Assembly (NCBI GenBank): GCA_029448655.1
Contig: JACCLO010000014.1
Span: forward strand, 930,001-994,000
Direction of reading: 5' to 3'
From: Wolfiporia cocos
Taxonomy: Eukaryota; Basidiomycota; Agaricomycetes; Polyporales; Phaeolaceae
Length of the DNA: 64,000 bases
The notes beneath the pieces were generated by a model. That model saw nothing but the letters and a program-made list of their open reading frames with translations. It was not told where the DNA came from and searched no databases. The translations under genes were made by a program, and so were the position numbers. Shown here piece after piece: positions 34,725 to 47,794 of the stretch; positions within the stretch are counted from its first letter, which is position 1, and each line of letters starts with the position of its first letter.

Positions 34725-37700
34725 TCAGGGGTCGAGGTCCATCAAATTGTGATGCATATTCTGCTCTTCTCCAACAATTCCAACCTTTCTCTTCATCATC
34801 TCACTACGACGTGCTCTCTTCGCAGCGCTCTGAAGCAGAGCAGCATCCGATATAGACCTGTCGGATTTCACTCCTCCCAGTGTCTTACGAGGACTGACAC
34901 TAGGTCGAGGACGAGGGGTGGAAGGACCGCTCGATGCATTCTGCACTGGCTGTGAAGCCGACCGCTGAACACCCAACTTCGCAATCACACGAGCGCGAGA
35001 TGTATGTAGTTTTCGCGCGAGTTCATTGGGCTTGGGTAACTCAGCAAGCGTGGGGTTGGAGGCAGGGGTTCCCGTCCCACCGGCAGTCTTACCCTTCATG
35101 GGCGCACCATCGGGACCTGAGCTTGAGAATGCCGCTGAGGTCAGAGGCTGGGAGAAGATCCTGGCGAACCGCGGTTGCTTGGGGCTGTTCGTGATAGTGT
35201 CCAGCGTGGCTTTGGACAATGCCGAGGTCAACGTGGACTTCTTGGTCAATTTCTGCTTGTTCAAGGTCGCTTTATCAGCGACGACCGATGACGCAACAGA
35301 TCGCGTGGAAGGAATAGTGGACTCTGTGGCTCCACGTGTCCTCGCTAATGAGCTTGCAGTTGGAGCCGTAAGAGAAGATGTTGTCCGCTTCGTACCACTG
35401 GTGATTCCACTAGTACGCTGTTTAGCAACCGAGCCGCCCTCAGCAGATGCCTTCGATATGGTAGCATTGGAACGCGCGGTGTGTGTAGTACCGCGTTTCG
35501 TGTCAGGAGCAGAAGATAGCTTAGCACTCGCCGCAGGTGTCCGTCTGCTTAATGACGAGGCAGCGTTCATTGCCGATTTATCCTTGGTTGAGCCTCCTGT
35601 TGTTTCATGGGTGGTCTTCGCCCTCACAGTACTAGTCGTCTTGGACACGGAGGATACGGTGCCCTTGTATGTTCCACCGAACGTGGGAATGGGTGGTCTC
35701 GTATGCGTTGTGACGGGCTTTATCGAACCTGATGTGCCTCCCTTCTTTGATAGCGATGCCGCGCCGGAAGCCTTGGAGCTAATCGAAGAGACTGTGCTCG
35801 AGGAGGAACGTGTGGTCGAAGTTGTGCTCTTCACGGTAGCATTTTTTCCGGGGACCGTTGGCTCGGTCTTAGTCGACGTCTCCGTTACTCTCTTTTGCTT
35901 TTGCATCGCAGGGTTACCAGCACGGGACGGCTTAGCAGTGGGTTGGTCCAACTTGGGAGCCGGAAGTGGTGGTGCGCCGCCTGGTGACGCGCCTCCGCCC
36001 CAGACGCTGCGAACAAGAGACTTGGCGGACGACAAGAAACTGAACCGTGGTGTCTTGCCCTTAGCTGGTGGTGTCGCAACATCAACACCGAAATTAACAA
36101 GATACCAGAGTTAAACCTACGCGTAGAGGCCGTGCTCGCCCTGCCCTTACTGCTCCTCCGCCTAGCCTTGGCGGCTTCGATCTTCCTCCGTATAGCTTCC
36201 CGTTCTCTCTGCCTTTTCTTCTCTTGCTCATTGACTTGAACATCGGACGGAGCGGCGGAGACAGGAGTGCCCTTGTGCACGTCTCCACCACCCGCACCCT
36301 CCTCGACACGCATTCTCTTCGATGACCGTCTATTCCTGGCCTCTTCGCCGTCCTGCTCCTTTTCGCCCTTCTCTCCCGCGTCGCCAAATTCACCCGGCAT
36401 AGCTGCGTGCTTGCGCATACTACCGCTGACGACGCGCACGCCTGCTACAACCTTCAAATTCTTCGCCTTGCTCGCAGCTGGCTCTAGCACCTCCGACTTG
36501 CGCTTCAAAGGCCGGCGCGCGGCGTAGTGTGTCGTGATGGAGTCCATTCTGTTGAAGACCACCTCATGCGCTTTGGTAAACCGGTCCTTGTTCCCCGCCA
36601 CCGATCCGCGCCTGGTAGCCTTCTGCGTCACGCCTGCCGCACCGAGGCCAGGGATTGAGACACGTTCCGATGCGGGCGCGCTGGCCTTTGTCTTTCCTTC
36701 CGCAGCAAGGCGCCGGTTCATCTCTTCCAGTACGGAGGCGGCTGCGTCGCCGAACGCCTTGTTCGAGAGGCTATGACGTGGCAGCGGGGAGCCGAAAACG
36801 AAGGGTTCGGTGTGCCCCTCTCCCTTGGTTTCCCCGCGCTGTACAGACTCGGGCTGTGGCATTGGTGACTCTGTACGTGTGGAAGTGTGAGTAGTAGTGG
36901 CAACTTCAATTTGAGCGTTCGGTTCGTTTGCGGGCGATGCACGCATACCCGGCTCGCTTGCCGACGTGACGGGCGCCTTGACGGGGCTCGCGGACCGCGC
37001 GCGGCTGGTCTTGGAAACGTTTGCAAGAACGGGAAGGTCCTCGAACGGTACTGCGGGATAGAGCCTCTCCTCACCTTCGCGCGCACAATTGGAGTCGCCC
37101 GGCGACGCGGGCCACACACGCAGCTGACGCACGGGCGACGCACCTGAGACCGGCGAGCATAGCTCGAGGTCAAACGCCGTACGGAATGGCGCAAGCTTCG
37201 GCGGGGATAACATGGACGCGTCGGGAGGGTTCGACGTGATAAGACGTATCGTCGGCGCGTTCAGCGGCGCAGGCACCCCCGGGCGGGAGAGACTTCCAGG
37301 TATGGGAGCGGACATATCATCGTCGGTGTTTGATGCGCTTTGTCCGGGTGTCGCTAAGGCGGAGTGATCCGTGCTTATGTGGGGAATAGCTCTCGTTCCG
37401 CTACGGTCATCAACTCGGAGCGCCCTGTGCGGCGGAGAGCGAATGTTTGCATTTGCTTTGGAGGAGTGAGTACGCCTGACCCCGAGCGATGTTGCTAACG
37501 TTTTGACGGTAGAACTCAGGCCCGAGGCTGCATATAAAACAATACATAAGTATAGGTCGACAACGAGGTAGCTGCCAAAGGACGGAACATTGCTTGATAA
37601 TTGAACACTCGGCGCGTAGGCATCAAATCGACATTGAGAAAGGACTCACGCTTTGACGTGTAGGCTCCAAACTCCCCCAGGTCGCGGTATTCTGCTGTCG

Positions 37701-37992
37701 GCGACACTGCAGCTGAGAGCGAAGGGCTGTTCAGAACACCGTCTAAATCCTCCATGATCATATCCCACTGATCGCTTGTTCTCGCAGGTTGCACACCCTC
37801 AGACTCCAGCGTGTCCTGCCCGTCCCGGTCCTCCGCGCGCAGCTCCCCCGCTCGCTGCTGTAGCCGCTCGATCAGCTCGGTGTTCTTTCCGTTTGCCTTG
37901 ATGGAGTGTATCTTGCACAATTTGACGAGTTGCTCGCGTTTCAAGGAGTGCAGCGCGTGGAGGTTGTATAGAACCTGCGTAGTCGATGCCAT
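34725..37992 (-). CDS. SAP-domain protein with long disordered basic tail
   Basis: Three exons (37992-37650, 37527-36121, 36064-34725) join in frame to 1029 residues, which supports the model. Residues about 10-50 form a SAP motif (LHALHSLKREQLVKLCKIHS, then IKANGKNTELIERL), a helix-extension-helix DNA-binding module of chromatin and repair proteins. The rest is low complexity: SP/TP-rich segments, an Arg/Lys/Glu helix (NEQEKKRQREREAIRRKIEA), a short motif GKTPRFSFLSSAKSLVRSVW just after the second intron, a Ser/Thr-rich basic region, and an ordered-looking C-terminal patch (PKPNELARKLHTSRARVIAK). Introns are 122 and 56 nt. A nuclear or spindle/chromatin role is plausible; the family is not recognised beyond the SAP domain. 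Confidence 0.8.
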
Positions 37993-39467
37993 CGACGACT
38001 GGTGGTGTTGTGGGGGAATGTGCTGCTATGCTGCTCTCGGATTAACGGTAACTTCAGGTAGGAACAGCGTGCAAGGCAAGCTTTGCGGTGCCGCCGCAGT
38101 TCGGACCCGGAGCGTTCAAGTACAACTTCAACTCTGCTTGATAGAGTTCGACCACCTTGCACACGTGACCGCGTCTCGTGTAGCCGCTGGGCTGCCATAT
38201 GTGGGTGACGAGTGGTTTCCTTCGGATAACCTTGTCTGATATCCGACAATATGCAGTGATGCCGCATCTTCGTATAAGATCGGCGACGCAACCCGAATCA
38301 TATTCCTACAGAATAATAGCAGGACGTGCTGTATCGTTGTAAGCCTGATAAATTGGCTTGTCCAACCGATTCACGGTACCCGACGAGGTGCTCCTGTAGC
38401 AGTGGACAAAGCAGTACCAGCTAACGGCTCGAATTAGAGGGCTCCCCAATGGCGGTGCGCAAGGAACAATATCTCACATGTATGGCTTGCTTATGACTAT
38501 GCAATGGTTATGTTACATTAGGTGCGATAGGAACAAACGAGCTTAAATCAATACTTCGAGTCACGGCTCACGTCATGCATGCGTTGGTGCAACTATTGTC
38601 CTCAGCTCTTATATTAACTCACAGGTTCGCTCTGAGGTTAAGTGATCTTGGGATAGACCCCATTCATTCCTGGCCCTCGTCCCGCCGCTGAACGTTGGGC
38701 GTTAACGTTGAACAATGAGCGCGGCCGGAGTCGGACGCTATGTGAGCGTGAACAGCAACAACAGCAAGTATACTAACCGCTTGCATCAGATTCCTGCAGG
38801 ATTGTGCTCGAAGCTTATTCGCGCTATCTACCAGAGTTATCAACAAGTGTGACTCTGCGAGCAAGTGCCTCTTGAGCTAATATGGTCATAAAATCTGTCA
38901 AAACAATGTCTCACGGCAGCCGTAAACGACTTTGTCGCCACTCTGAGCTAGTAGCGCATACTGGCAGAGGGCTCCGTAGAGATGCATAGTGGGGTAAACG
39001 CCCCGGCCACTCCTTTGTCCACAAGTCTGCTGCGTGCTTCAGTCCATTTGTATCCCAAAACAAGATCATTCAACGCTCTCCTTTTCTTGTATATGCGCGG
39101 CATGCATGGAAATACTTGAACACGTTGACTGTTCGTTGAAGCCAGAACTCGGTTTTGATTTACGACAGATTGTGGTTTTTGAGAAATATCTCTGTATGAT
39201 GATCTTTCTGGTCATTTTTTAGCTGTATTAGTATAGGAAACTCATGGATCGTTTGCGCACCGTTCGGTGCGACACAATTGGTCCCAGCCAGAGTCAAGAG
39301 TTTGAATGCTCGAGTCAACGGCGCCTAATAAGCTACCAGTATTAGCAAAGCTCCGAGGCACACGCCTTTTCCCCGCCCGCCGCATCAACTTCGTTCATCA
39401 AGCCACACCTCGCGAGCTTGCTCCTGCTCCTGATCCTGCGCTGGGAATACTCCGAGCACTGCTTACG
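37993..39467. other. Gene-poor intergenic region
   Basis: About 1.5 kb between divergent genes. No exon chain, RNA gene or strong repeat was found. An open frame continues upstream of 39468 to 39306 in the frame of the next gene and could add 54 residues, but the ATG at 39468 fits better. Confidence 0.4.
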
Positions 39468-40728
39468 ATGTATTCGCATAACCTGGGCTTGGATAACACC
39501 GGCGCTGAGATTCCGCAGGCGGGCAGCTCGTCCGCACCATCAAAAGCCACGATCGCGGCAACCATTGTTCGCAGCGCGCCCCTGCGCCGGCGCATTCGTT
39601 CCTACGATCCGAAAGATCCTCGCACCGTCGCTCAGCAGGCGAAGCGGCGTGCGAGGACTGCCCTCGCGCTTTCGGGCACGGCATCTGCGAGCGCGGGCCC
39701 TTCGGTGCAGTTCGATGTGACGGAGACGTACGATGCACCTTCGGCCTTGCATGATAAGGGAAAGCTCGTCGGCAACAAAATCTCCGTCAGGCTTCCCCGG
39801 AACCTCGCCCGTCCTCGCGTGCGGCGGCGGCTCACGCATGCCAAGGTCGCTGTCATTGACCCTGGGCTGATGCAATTGCCCCTAGACTACATCCAAGACA
39901 AGCTTGCGGAGCTGGGGCCCAGGTGAGCCTTTTCGCTCTGATTGATATCTATCATGTTGATGAGCCCTCAGCATGATCCGGGTGGTCGCGAACACGCGCA
40001 TCAATGGCGCATACGCCGGCGCTGCAAACATTCCGCAGCGCATCCCCGTCCGCGTAGACGACATCTCGACAGAGCCGCCAACGCATGTGTTCGCCATTTA
40101 TGAGCGCAGGCCGGGCGCCCAGCGTACGCGCGTGGCCCTCTTCCCGACGCATCACATTGTATGGGCTGCGAATAGCGCGACGCTGCCCACGCTCCCCCGC
40201 TCGCGCCGCCCAGTGCCGACGGAGGTCGGCACGGAAATTGTGCTGCCCGTAGTGCCTGTACGTGTCGCAGACCCGAGCACGTTCCAGGGCTTTTCACATT
40301 ATCTGTACGATAAACGGATGGACCTCCTCCTCGCACGTCTCCTTCCACTCGCTCCTGCGGATAATCTCGACCAAGGGGAAGACGCAATCGCCGCGTTTGC
40401 GATGGAAATATCGCATAACTGCAGCGCACAGGCGCTGCTTGAACATATACACCGTGTGCGTGGGGTGTGGCTAAATGCGGGCGCATTCGGCGTATACGAT
40501 GTGGGCCTGTGGACAGCGCTGGACCTTGCGTGGGAGGTTTTGCTGCACGCACTTGGGTTCGCGACGAACCAGCCACTGGCAGAGATGGAGTCGAGTTACG
40601 AGATGTCGGACGAGGAGGGCGCCAATCTGGACTACGACTCGGACGACTCACAACCGTCCCCGCAATCAACTCAGCAGTCACCACCGTCACCATCAGTTTT
40701 ATCCTCGTCGACCTCTATATCCCTATGA
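39468..40728 (+). CDS. Conserved-looking protein of unknown function
   Basis: Two exons (39468-39922 and 39972-40728) join across a 49-nt intron (GTGAGC...CTCAG) to give 403 residues. The N-terminus is basic and disordered. A compact folded part follows (LPLDYIQDKLAELGP, MIRVVANTRINGA, VFAIYERRPGAQRTRVALFP, THHIVWAANSATLPTLP, FSHYLYDKRMDLLLARLLPL, AFAMEISHNCSAQALLEHIH, VYDVGLWTALDLAWEVLLHA). The tail is acidic and Ser-rich. The sequence alternates ordered hydrophobic helices and looks like a real single-domain protein, but I do not recognise a family, catalytic motif, signal peptide or membrane span. Coding quality and clean splicing support the gene; its role is open. Confidence 0.72.
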
Positions 40729-43063
40729 TCTGCTTTGATATCGCCGCAGGACCACTGAGTAGGCTATGCATTCTGATCAAACTCGAGTATTGTGATTTGG
40801 TCGTATGGAATCCAAGGAGATGCGCGATGTGTACTCAGTAAGCGCTGCCAGCTGCTGCGTTGTAGTGCACTGTACGATATGGAGGAGGGTCGCAGTGGCT
40901 GGTTTTATCACTACCTCTGTTTCGTTCACGTCTTTGTATTCATTCTTATATTGTTGTCGCTCGCTTTTCCTGTAGTCAGGTTGCCCGCTCGTTCAATTGA
41001 CTTGTACCCGAGAGCTATCCCTTTGGCGGTGCTCATTCTAAGGCTTTGCAGATATTACATGAATGCACTGCAAAAGCCTTGAGATATGAATTGCGTCAAT
41101 TAGTTTTGAGTTGGTCTGACTCGATTCCGAATGGAGTGTCTGAATCAAGGACGCATCCGAAGTACACGCGTTACGTTCGTGCCTTACACCGCGACCTCTT
41201 GCTTGCCCAGTCACAGCCTGTCCTCCAGTTCGCCTCGACCGTCTCCGCCTCTCTTCGTGACGACCCTGCCAAACATAGTAGATGTAGCTAGGTCCTCAAG
41301 GTGCTCTGCGTACAAGAGATATAACGCATGCAAGGAAATAAGTCACAACGGTCCAGGGATACAATACACTATACCTCGGCCGCACCTACCTCTGGTTCAC
41401 TTCGAACAACTACACCTGCCTGAACTCAGGGAGAATCAGTGATACAGCAACGGCATGTTCGCTACACTGAGGCTCATGCTATGTCCTGATTCACATGCCG
41501 CACGCTGCATGCAGGTTCTCGAGACCTACCTCCACTGGGTTGCAGTCTCTCTGTTTCTAGTATTCTCTGGCTCGCAAACAAATACTCGCTTGTACGTCAT
41601 GCATTTTTGGGTCATGCATGTGTAGTGCGGTTTGGACGAGCCTGTGAGGTAGGTCACGCACCGGTACGTTGCATTCCTAGTAAGTTGTTCATTCGCTTCG
41701 CTCTGTATCACTAGTTTCTACATCTGTGACAGACAATATCGATACCAGCGTCGTTTTTTTACTTTGCTGCAGACAGTCGTTTGCACATGCCAACCACTGT
41801 GCATTATGCGATTTCGTCTCGTGAACCGGCTCTCTAGAAGCGTTCATGCTGTGTCAACAGAGCGCATGAATGCGACGTAAAGTTTTATTGCTACCATCGT
41901 CTCCATGCAGAAGCTGTCACGCTCTAGCTACTACGGGCTCATTCGTCTGGGCTCATCTGAGCTCCTTTGTCTGGTCGATACTTCTCGTCGGCTACGGCCA
42001 GCCGCTCGTTCTAGATCGCCCGTCAGCCTCAGTAACACCTGATTTCCGCCGAATACGTGGGAAGTACATTATTGCTCGATACTTGCAATTGTGCGGTTGA
42101 CCTACGCGCCGTCTATCTGGCCTGTGCTGCTCCTCACGCATTGGACAAGTCTGATCGGCAATCCCGTCTCCTCCGCCTCCCCGGCTTACCCATGCATTCC
42201 CTCTTACACGAAGCCAGCATTGCATTCCCGGCAGCTACTGAATCTGGGCTTTTGCTCTCGGCACGCTGCACATCTTCGCATGATGCACTATCTGCTGCGC
42301 TTTCCTCATGGTAGCATGTCGGATCTATATTCTCTGCAGATAGAAAGACTCGTGGGTTCAACTTCCGTTATCATGCCCGATTTCGGAGTATCTGCTGTGT
42401 CCGCATATCTGCATCCGCCGTTGTCTCCATTCTAGTTGACAGTTCTTCGGGTATTCTGGTGGAACCTTGCGGGCTCCAGAAGTCGCGCCATGTAAGTCGT
42501 TCCCGTGTTCTAGTAGAGCGGATAACTGCAGACGTTGCACGGTTACGCATACAAGGTAAGCTATAACCAATCAGTGCATGTCGTAACTTCGTCAAATCTA
42601 GGATGCCGCTAAGACGGTAATGCGCGTGTCTTCTCTGCAAGCAAGCTAAGAGGGCTTGTTGAGGGAGCGAGGTATCGCGTATATTTTGGTAGCTGAGCCG
42701 GAGAGATCGGCCGCTGGACGATAGTGGTGCTGCAGTGTCTGTTCCCCTGAGCCGGCGACTTCTTATTGCTCTCAAGGTGCAATTTTTAGTATTTGGCTGG
42801 CCCGTCGCCTTCTCGTGCACCATGCAGGATGCACCATAGATCGAATCCTGTACAAGAGAGCATAGTAAAATATCAACGGTCTAAGATATTTTCTATGGAC
42901 GCAACTGAGGACTGTCGGAGTTTGCGGCCCGGGCTTACCCTTGACACAGTTTCCTGCTTGACGTCACTGCTCGGAGGGCCGATAAGCTCTGATTCGTTAC
43001 TAATCTCAGCTCTTTCACTCTACATCCTTACTACACGTTCGTTTTCACGTCTTTACTACCAAA
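40729..43063. other. 2.3-kb gene-free region
   Basis: Open frames are short and inconsistent on both strands, and no splice chain gives a recognisable protein. AT-rich patches (about 41550-41830) suggest non-coding DNA. The last ~150 bp before 43064 are pyrimidine-rich and probably the leader of the oxidoreductase gene. Confidence 0.4.
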
Positions 43064-44374
43064 ATGTCCTCAGATACGCTGACACGGCATATCGTAATTG
43101 TTGGAGGCGGAATCGTCGGCTGTACTACCGCTTACTACCTATGCTCGCATCCAGCATTCGCATCATCCGCGACAAAGGTTACACTCATCGAAGCGTCCGC
43201 TCATGGTGTCGCTCAGGGGGCGTCGGGAAAGGCGGGCGGTCTCGTGGCGAAGTGGGCATATCCAAAGGAGCTCGTCAATGTCTCCTTTCCAGAACATGTC
43301 CGGCTCGCGCAGGAGCATAACGGAGCACACCGTTGGGGTTGGCGGTTTGTGGGCTGCGGGAGCTGGGAGGGCCGCGGGGGATCAGTCGGACAGGATGCCG
43401 GCACAGGTGTAGGTGCAGGTGGACAGCGTAGGAGTCTCGAGAAGACGAATGGCCTTGACGATGGCTGGAACAAGAAGAAACGGGCAGAGTCAGGACTCCC
43501 GGACGACCTGACATGGGTCAGCGCGGAGCAGACAGATGCATACTCGCCAATGGCTCCAGCGGGAGCGACGGCGCAGGTACACCCATACCTATTTACGACA
43601 AGTATGCTCGCTCTTGCCCAAGAGAGAGGCCTCCAGTTTGTGCGTGGGAAGGTCACAGGGATTGACGTCGACGGAGAGAAGAAGCAGGTTCGCGGTGTCA
43701 GATATTCAGACAGCGGAGAGTCGCACAACCTCGCTGCGACGCACGTCATCCTTGCAGCAGGCGCATGGACGCCGAAAATCCTCCCTTCTGTGCCCATTTC
43801 GGGCACGCGCGCACACAGCATTACCATTCGCCCACAGCCTGGCATAACCATCTCGCCGTACGTACTCTTCACAGAGATTGCCTTCAACTCATCGGCAGCG
43901 AAGGGGCGCGCGTCACAGCAGGTGAGCCCCGAGATCTACGCGCGGCCGGACAACGAGGTATATTGCTGTGGACCGGGGGACAATTCACCGGTGCCGGAGA
44001 CAGTCGACGACGTGCTTGTGGACGATGCCGCGTGCGAAAGTATCCGTACACATGTCGCGAGCATTTCCACGGAGCTGAGAGAGGGAACGGTAGACAAGCG
44101 ACAGGCATGCTTCTTGCCTGTTGTTAGCGCAGGCGGGGGGCCTATCGTTGGCGAAGCGAGCACGGTAGCGAAGGGTTTGATTATTGCTACTGGACATACT
44201 TGCTGGGTAAGTTATTGCGGTGTTTGCACGGTCTGTATGGTGCTTATGTGATGATGCTGCACACAGGGCATCTGTAACGCACCCGGAACAGCCAAGGCTA
44301 TATCTGAGCTCATCATGGATGGGAAGATCAAATGTGCGAATCTAAAGACTTTACACCCAGGATTATACATATAA
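43064..44374 (+). CDS. FAD-dependent oxidoreductase, Tda3-like (DAO family)
   Basis: Two exons (43064-44206 and 44267-44374) give 416 residues. The N-terminal Rossmann fold HIVIVGGGIVGCTTAYYL carries the GxGxxG FAD-binding pattern, followed by the glutamate of LIEAS and GASGKAGGLVAKWA, typical of the D-amino-acid-oxidase/glycine-oxidase superfamily. Later motifs are VILAAGAWTPKILP and the C-terminal FAD-contact region KGLIIATGHTCW, which joins across the intron to GICNAPGTAKAISELIMDGK. The arrangement matches the yeast Tda3 group, proteins linked to endosomal/vacuolar trafficking with an unproven substrate. The central insert (about residues 100-150) is Gly/Lys-rich and probably a loop. All cofactor motifs are intact. 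Confidence 0.87.
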
Positions 44375-44725
44375 GTAATCCGTGATGCGCGGTCTGTCAC
44401 GAACACGTGCATGAATTGATGGCAGTAGCACGCTTCCTGCTTGATATCAAGCTTCCTGCTTGATATCAAGTTGTAGAGGCCATTTGTATTTGCCTGTTGA
44501 TAGGGTACGGGATATTTGAGTGTAGGACGCATCACGCCAGAAAGTCCATAAATCGGATCACATATAGTAGCTAAGCCATCTGCTGCTCAGAAATCACTGG
44601 GACCGTAATGGTACGTTTGAACTTTGGCGGCGTATTGAACTATATGGATCAGACAGGCAGATCGACTCAGATCTCCCACAAAATGCGACATCGTATTGCA
44701 TAACCCAGTGATCCACGCAAGACTT
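44375..44725. other. Convergent intergenic region
   Basis: About 350 bp between the 3' ends of the oxidoreductase and the thaumatin-like gene. It holds the 19-bp tandem repeat described separately and nothing else recognisable. Confidence 0.45.
44432..44469. repeat. 19-bp unit repeated twice in tandem
   Basis: GCTTCCTGCTTGATATCAA occurs at 44432-44450 and again, identical, at 44451-44469. It lies about 60 bp past the oxidoreductase stop, probably in its 3' UTR. It looks like a recent slippage or repair duplication, similar in kind to the 22-bp one at 4918. Confidence 0.9.
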
Positions 44726-45973
44726 TCATGGCGAGGGACAGAATGTGATGATATAGTTGGCTGTGAGGTTGGACGCGCACAGCCAGAGTGCCGTTCCGCT
44801 GCTTTCATCATATGCATAGCAGTATGAGTTCGGGCAATTGTCCTCTGTAAAATCACGAGATAGGCTCAAATTTCGAGCAAGCAATGATATACGGATACGC
44901 ACTGAAGTACGAGTAGTACTCCACGCCCGAAGACGGACATGTAGCGGGGGTGCTGTAGTTGCCCGTGCAGCAGTTTGGTGAGTTACCTGAGATAGGATAT
45001 CAGCACTACTGAAGGTCACATGGAATGCGAGAGAATTACCTTGGTCTCCATCTAGGTCGGCCTCACATGCACTCTGGCAGCCAACAGCTTCTCCATCTGA
45101 GTTATAGGGCCCAACCAGTGCAGAAGGGCCTTGACACGCCTGTTTAGTAGAGGTTATACAATGATGCAAACACTTGACTACTGACAATTCGGTATGAGGT
45201 CGACCGGACAATTGGCTAGTCCACATCCCACATCGTTCGTAATTGACACGGGAAGATTGAAACCGTCAACAATGGAGACTATACGGATTAGTATATTAAT
45301 TGAACATGAATGAGCTGCAGGAGCACTTGAACGCTGACCGTCGTAATAATCTGGGCTTCCATTCGTGCCTAGAGTGAACTCAGCTAGAGTGGCTGGGGGG
45401 ATTCCCTGAACGAACGCATAGGATAAACTTTCCGGGAAATATCTCGTGGATCGCTTACCGTGCCACCGTCAGTGTCGCATTCTAGTCCGCCATTGCAGCC
45501 ACCATCGGCGCATTGCTCGGCCGGATTGGAGATCGTGAAGTTACAGTTGCGGCGTCCCTGAAACAACGTTCATATCCTGTGCAAAGCAACGACGGGTTAT
45601 TTACCCAAATACGTCCAGACGTCCAGTTGCTCGGAACGGCGAAAGACACACTAGAACTTGCGGGGGCCTCCCACCTTAAGGTCATTCAGTAAAGACTACA
45701 GGATATATAAGACCATGAATAGCATACCCTGTCGCGTAATATGGCCTTTCTGTTCCAGAGCCTGTAAAGATCTGTTGATAGATCAAATAAGACTAGGAAT
45801 ATAGCGGCAATGGGACACTCACAGCAGGCCTACAGAACGGTCAAGTTGGGGCGCAGAAGCTGAAGCATTACTCACCAGATGGTGTATGAGCAATTGTTGT
45901 TCACGGTAAATGTCCGATTAGCCGCGATGACTTTGGCGATCAGGAGCAATAAGACGACCACACAACTCTTCAT
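44726..45973 (-). CDS. Secreted thaumatin-like protein
   Basis: Thaumatin-like proteins are secreted, disulphide-rich beta proteins; fungal members often bind or cut beta-1,3-glucan. The ATG at 45973 starts MKSCVVVLLLLIAKVIAANR, a clear signal peptide, then TFTVNNNCSYTIW. Several short exons follow: GSGTERPYYATG, WEAPASSSVSFAVPSNWTSG, GRRNCNFTISNPAEQCADGG with CNGGLECDTDGGT, LAEFTLGTNGSPDYYD, VSVVDGFNLPVSI, then CQGPSALVGPYNS, GCQSACEADLDGD, CCTG and finally DNCPNSYCYAYDESSGTAL ending TFCPSP-stop (44726-44728). The thaumatin pattern (G-T-PPATLAEFTL, DGFNLP, CPxxYxYAYDD-like end) and many paired cysteines are present. A minus-strand TATA-like GGTATAA lies at 46040-46046, about 70 bp upstream. 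Confidence 0.88.
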
Positions 45974-47794
45974 GATGCAGGAAGTAGAGTCGAGCTATCA
46001 GCAGTGCTCGTTGTCCAACATGCACCTTGAGCTTGGATACTTATACCTTCTGGAATCCAGCATATTGACCGCCGAAGACCTAGCCTCAAGTAGCTCTTTC
46101 CGCCGTTGCTCAGTTCTCAGCACGGATTAATACAGCGACGACATCGTGTCACTGAGTAATGTTGCCTCCTCCTGATAGAAGTAAGTCGTATGATTAGATG
46201 GCTGCGCAGGAACGCTGCGCGGGGAGCCATCGCTTAAGTAGCAGCGTCTTTCCTCGAGGCGTTCTGAGCAAATTGCTTGAGGCGAGCTCGTATGGTGGAA
46301 CGCATGCTTCAAGTCATGAGCCTAACGGGGCCTGGGAATCGAGTCAAAGCGTCGCATGGTGAGTAGTGTCATGAGAATGACTTTTCTTGATTGAGAGTGT
46401 AGGGCTGCGGAGGTGTCTTGCCAACTAGAACGAGCAGGTGCGTAATGCAAATGTAGTCTTCTCGTCTTGCGCCTCAGCGCTTGATAAACTTGACGGAAGT
46501 TGATTAGACAGTGCGTAAGCGCCGATGATGCACTGTTCGTTCACACAGCCAGTGCAGTCGCGTGTGGGAAGACGACAAGTATGCATTAGCCCATATGCAT
46601 GCGCCATGATTGAACGTGTGCGTGATACAAGCGTCGATAGCCACCAGATGAACTATATTGTGACGGCGTTGTGAGTGGATGTCGGTGTGACTGTGTAACA
46701 TAGACTGCAGTTTGATCCATTGTAAAGAGATTGAATCGGCCTCTCTTTGATACTTTGCTCATCAAGCAAGCGAGTGCCGGAGGGATCACGTTTTCGTGGT
46801 TGTGAGTTTGAGGCCAAAGTTTCAAGTCGGATGTTTGAACATTTGAGCCACTAGCAATATCGATCGTGATCATGCTGTCAAACTAAATCAAAATGGCTCA
46901 GGCGCCCGTGTCCACTCATGCTGCAATCATTATGCTATTTGATCATTCTTTATGCACATATTATCTACGTTCCTAAACATTGTATATGCATATTGAGCAG
47001 CATCGCACTTGAATGCACAACAGTGTCATAGCCGAACAAATGAAGTTGCCGGAGCTGGACGAGCGCCTGAGGCATCTTGATCTACTTCTCCTGAATGCGC
47101 CACTGCCATTATTCGTGCAAATAGCTGTAATATAGACGACTACTGAAGACTGTTATTTCGGTTATAGTAGCGCCCTCAAATTATGCCGAGCAGTTCGCCT
47201 TGAAATAACTTAAGCTGCATCAGGGGCGACTTGTTAGAGGCTAAAAATCAATTATTTTCCCAGCGTTGGCACATGAGACGATATAAATCCTGAGGTAAAG
47301 GTTATCCACATTAATGCATTGAGCCAGCCTTTGGTGAATTGGTGAATTGGAGGGTCTGTTTTCTGGTGCCAACGATCGATCGTTTGATGCAAGCGTTCGA
47401 TGCCGATCTTGGGCAAGCGCTTGCAATCGTGTCATTAGCCATTCCGCTGGTATTGAAGCCATTCGGTGCGAGACCCCTTGTGCGAAAACCCTGCCCGCTC
47501 GCACCAGCAATCTGGACACGAGGGTAATAACAACGATGAGCGTTAACCCCTCCGACAATAGCCAAATCATCAAATGCCCATAGCATGCGCGATGCAGTGC
47601 CGCAAAGGAGGCCGATCGCTTCTTCGACACCGATGACGCGCACGATCGCCCGCGTCATCGCACCCCGCCACACCATGTCCGAGTGCAGGCGGGCCGTCTA
47701 AAAGGGGACAATGTGCGTCCTCGCCAGGTTCATCCACCACGCCCGGGCACTGCGTGCATTTCCTCTCCACACATTCGTAACTGTCTCGAAGACG
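45974..47794. other. 1.8-kb gene-free region
   Basis: No domain or splice chain is evident. Two overlapping minus-strand open frames at about 47241-47676 lack family resemblance and are not called. The promoter of UVE1 must lie in the last part; no TATA box was seen. Confidence 0.35.

Noticed and set aside
35026..36114. 362-codon plus-strand open frame
   Set aside because: It is the reverse complement of the Ser/Thr-rich exon of the SAP-domain gene. The minus-strand model splices in frame over three exons, and the plus frame has a low-complexity composition without a domain.
47241..47676. Overlapping minus-strand open frames upstream of UVE1
   Set aside because: Two frames compete over the same bases, with no signal peptide, domain or convincing start. 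A small gene cannot be excluded.
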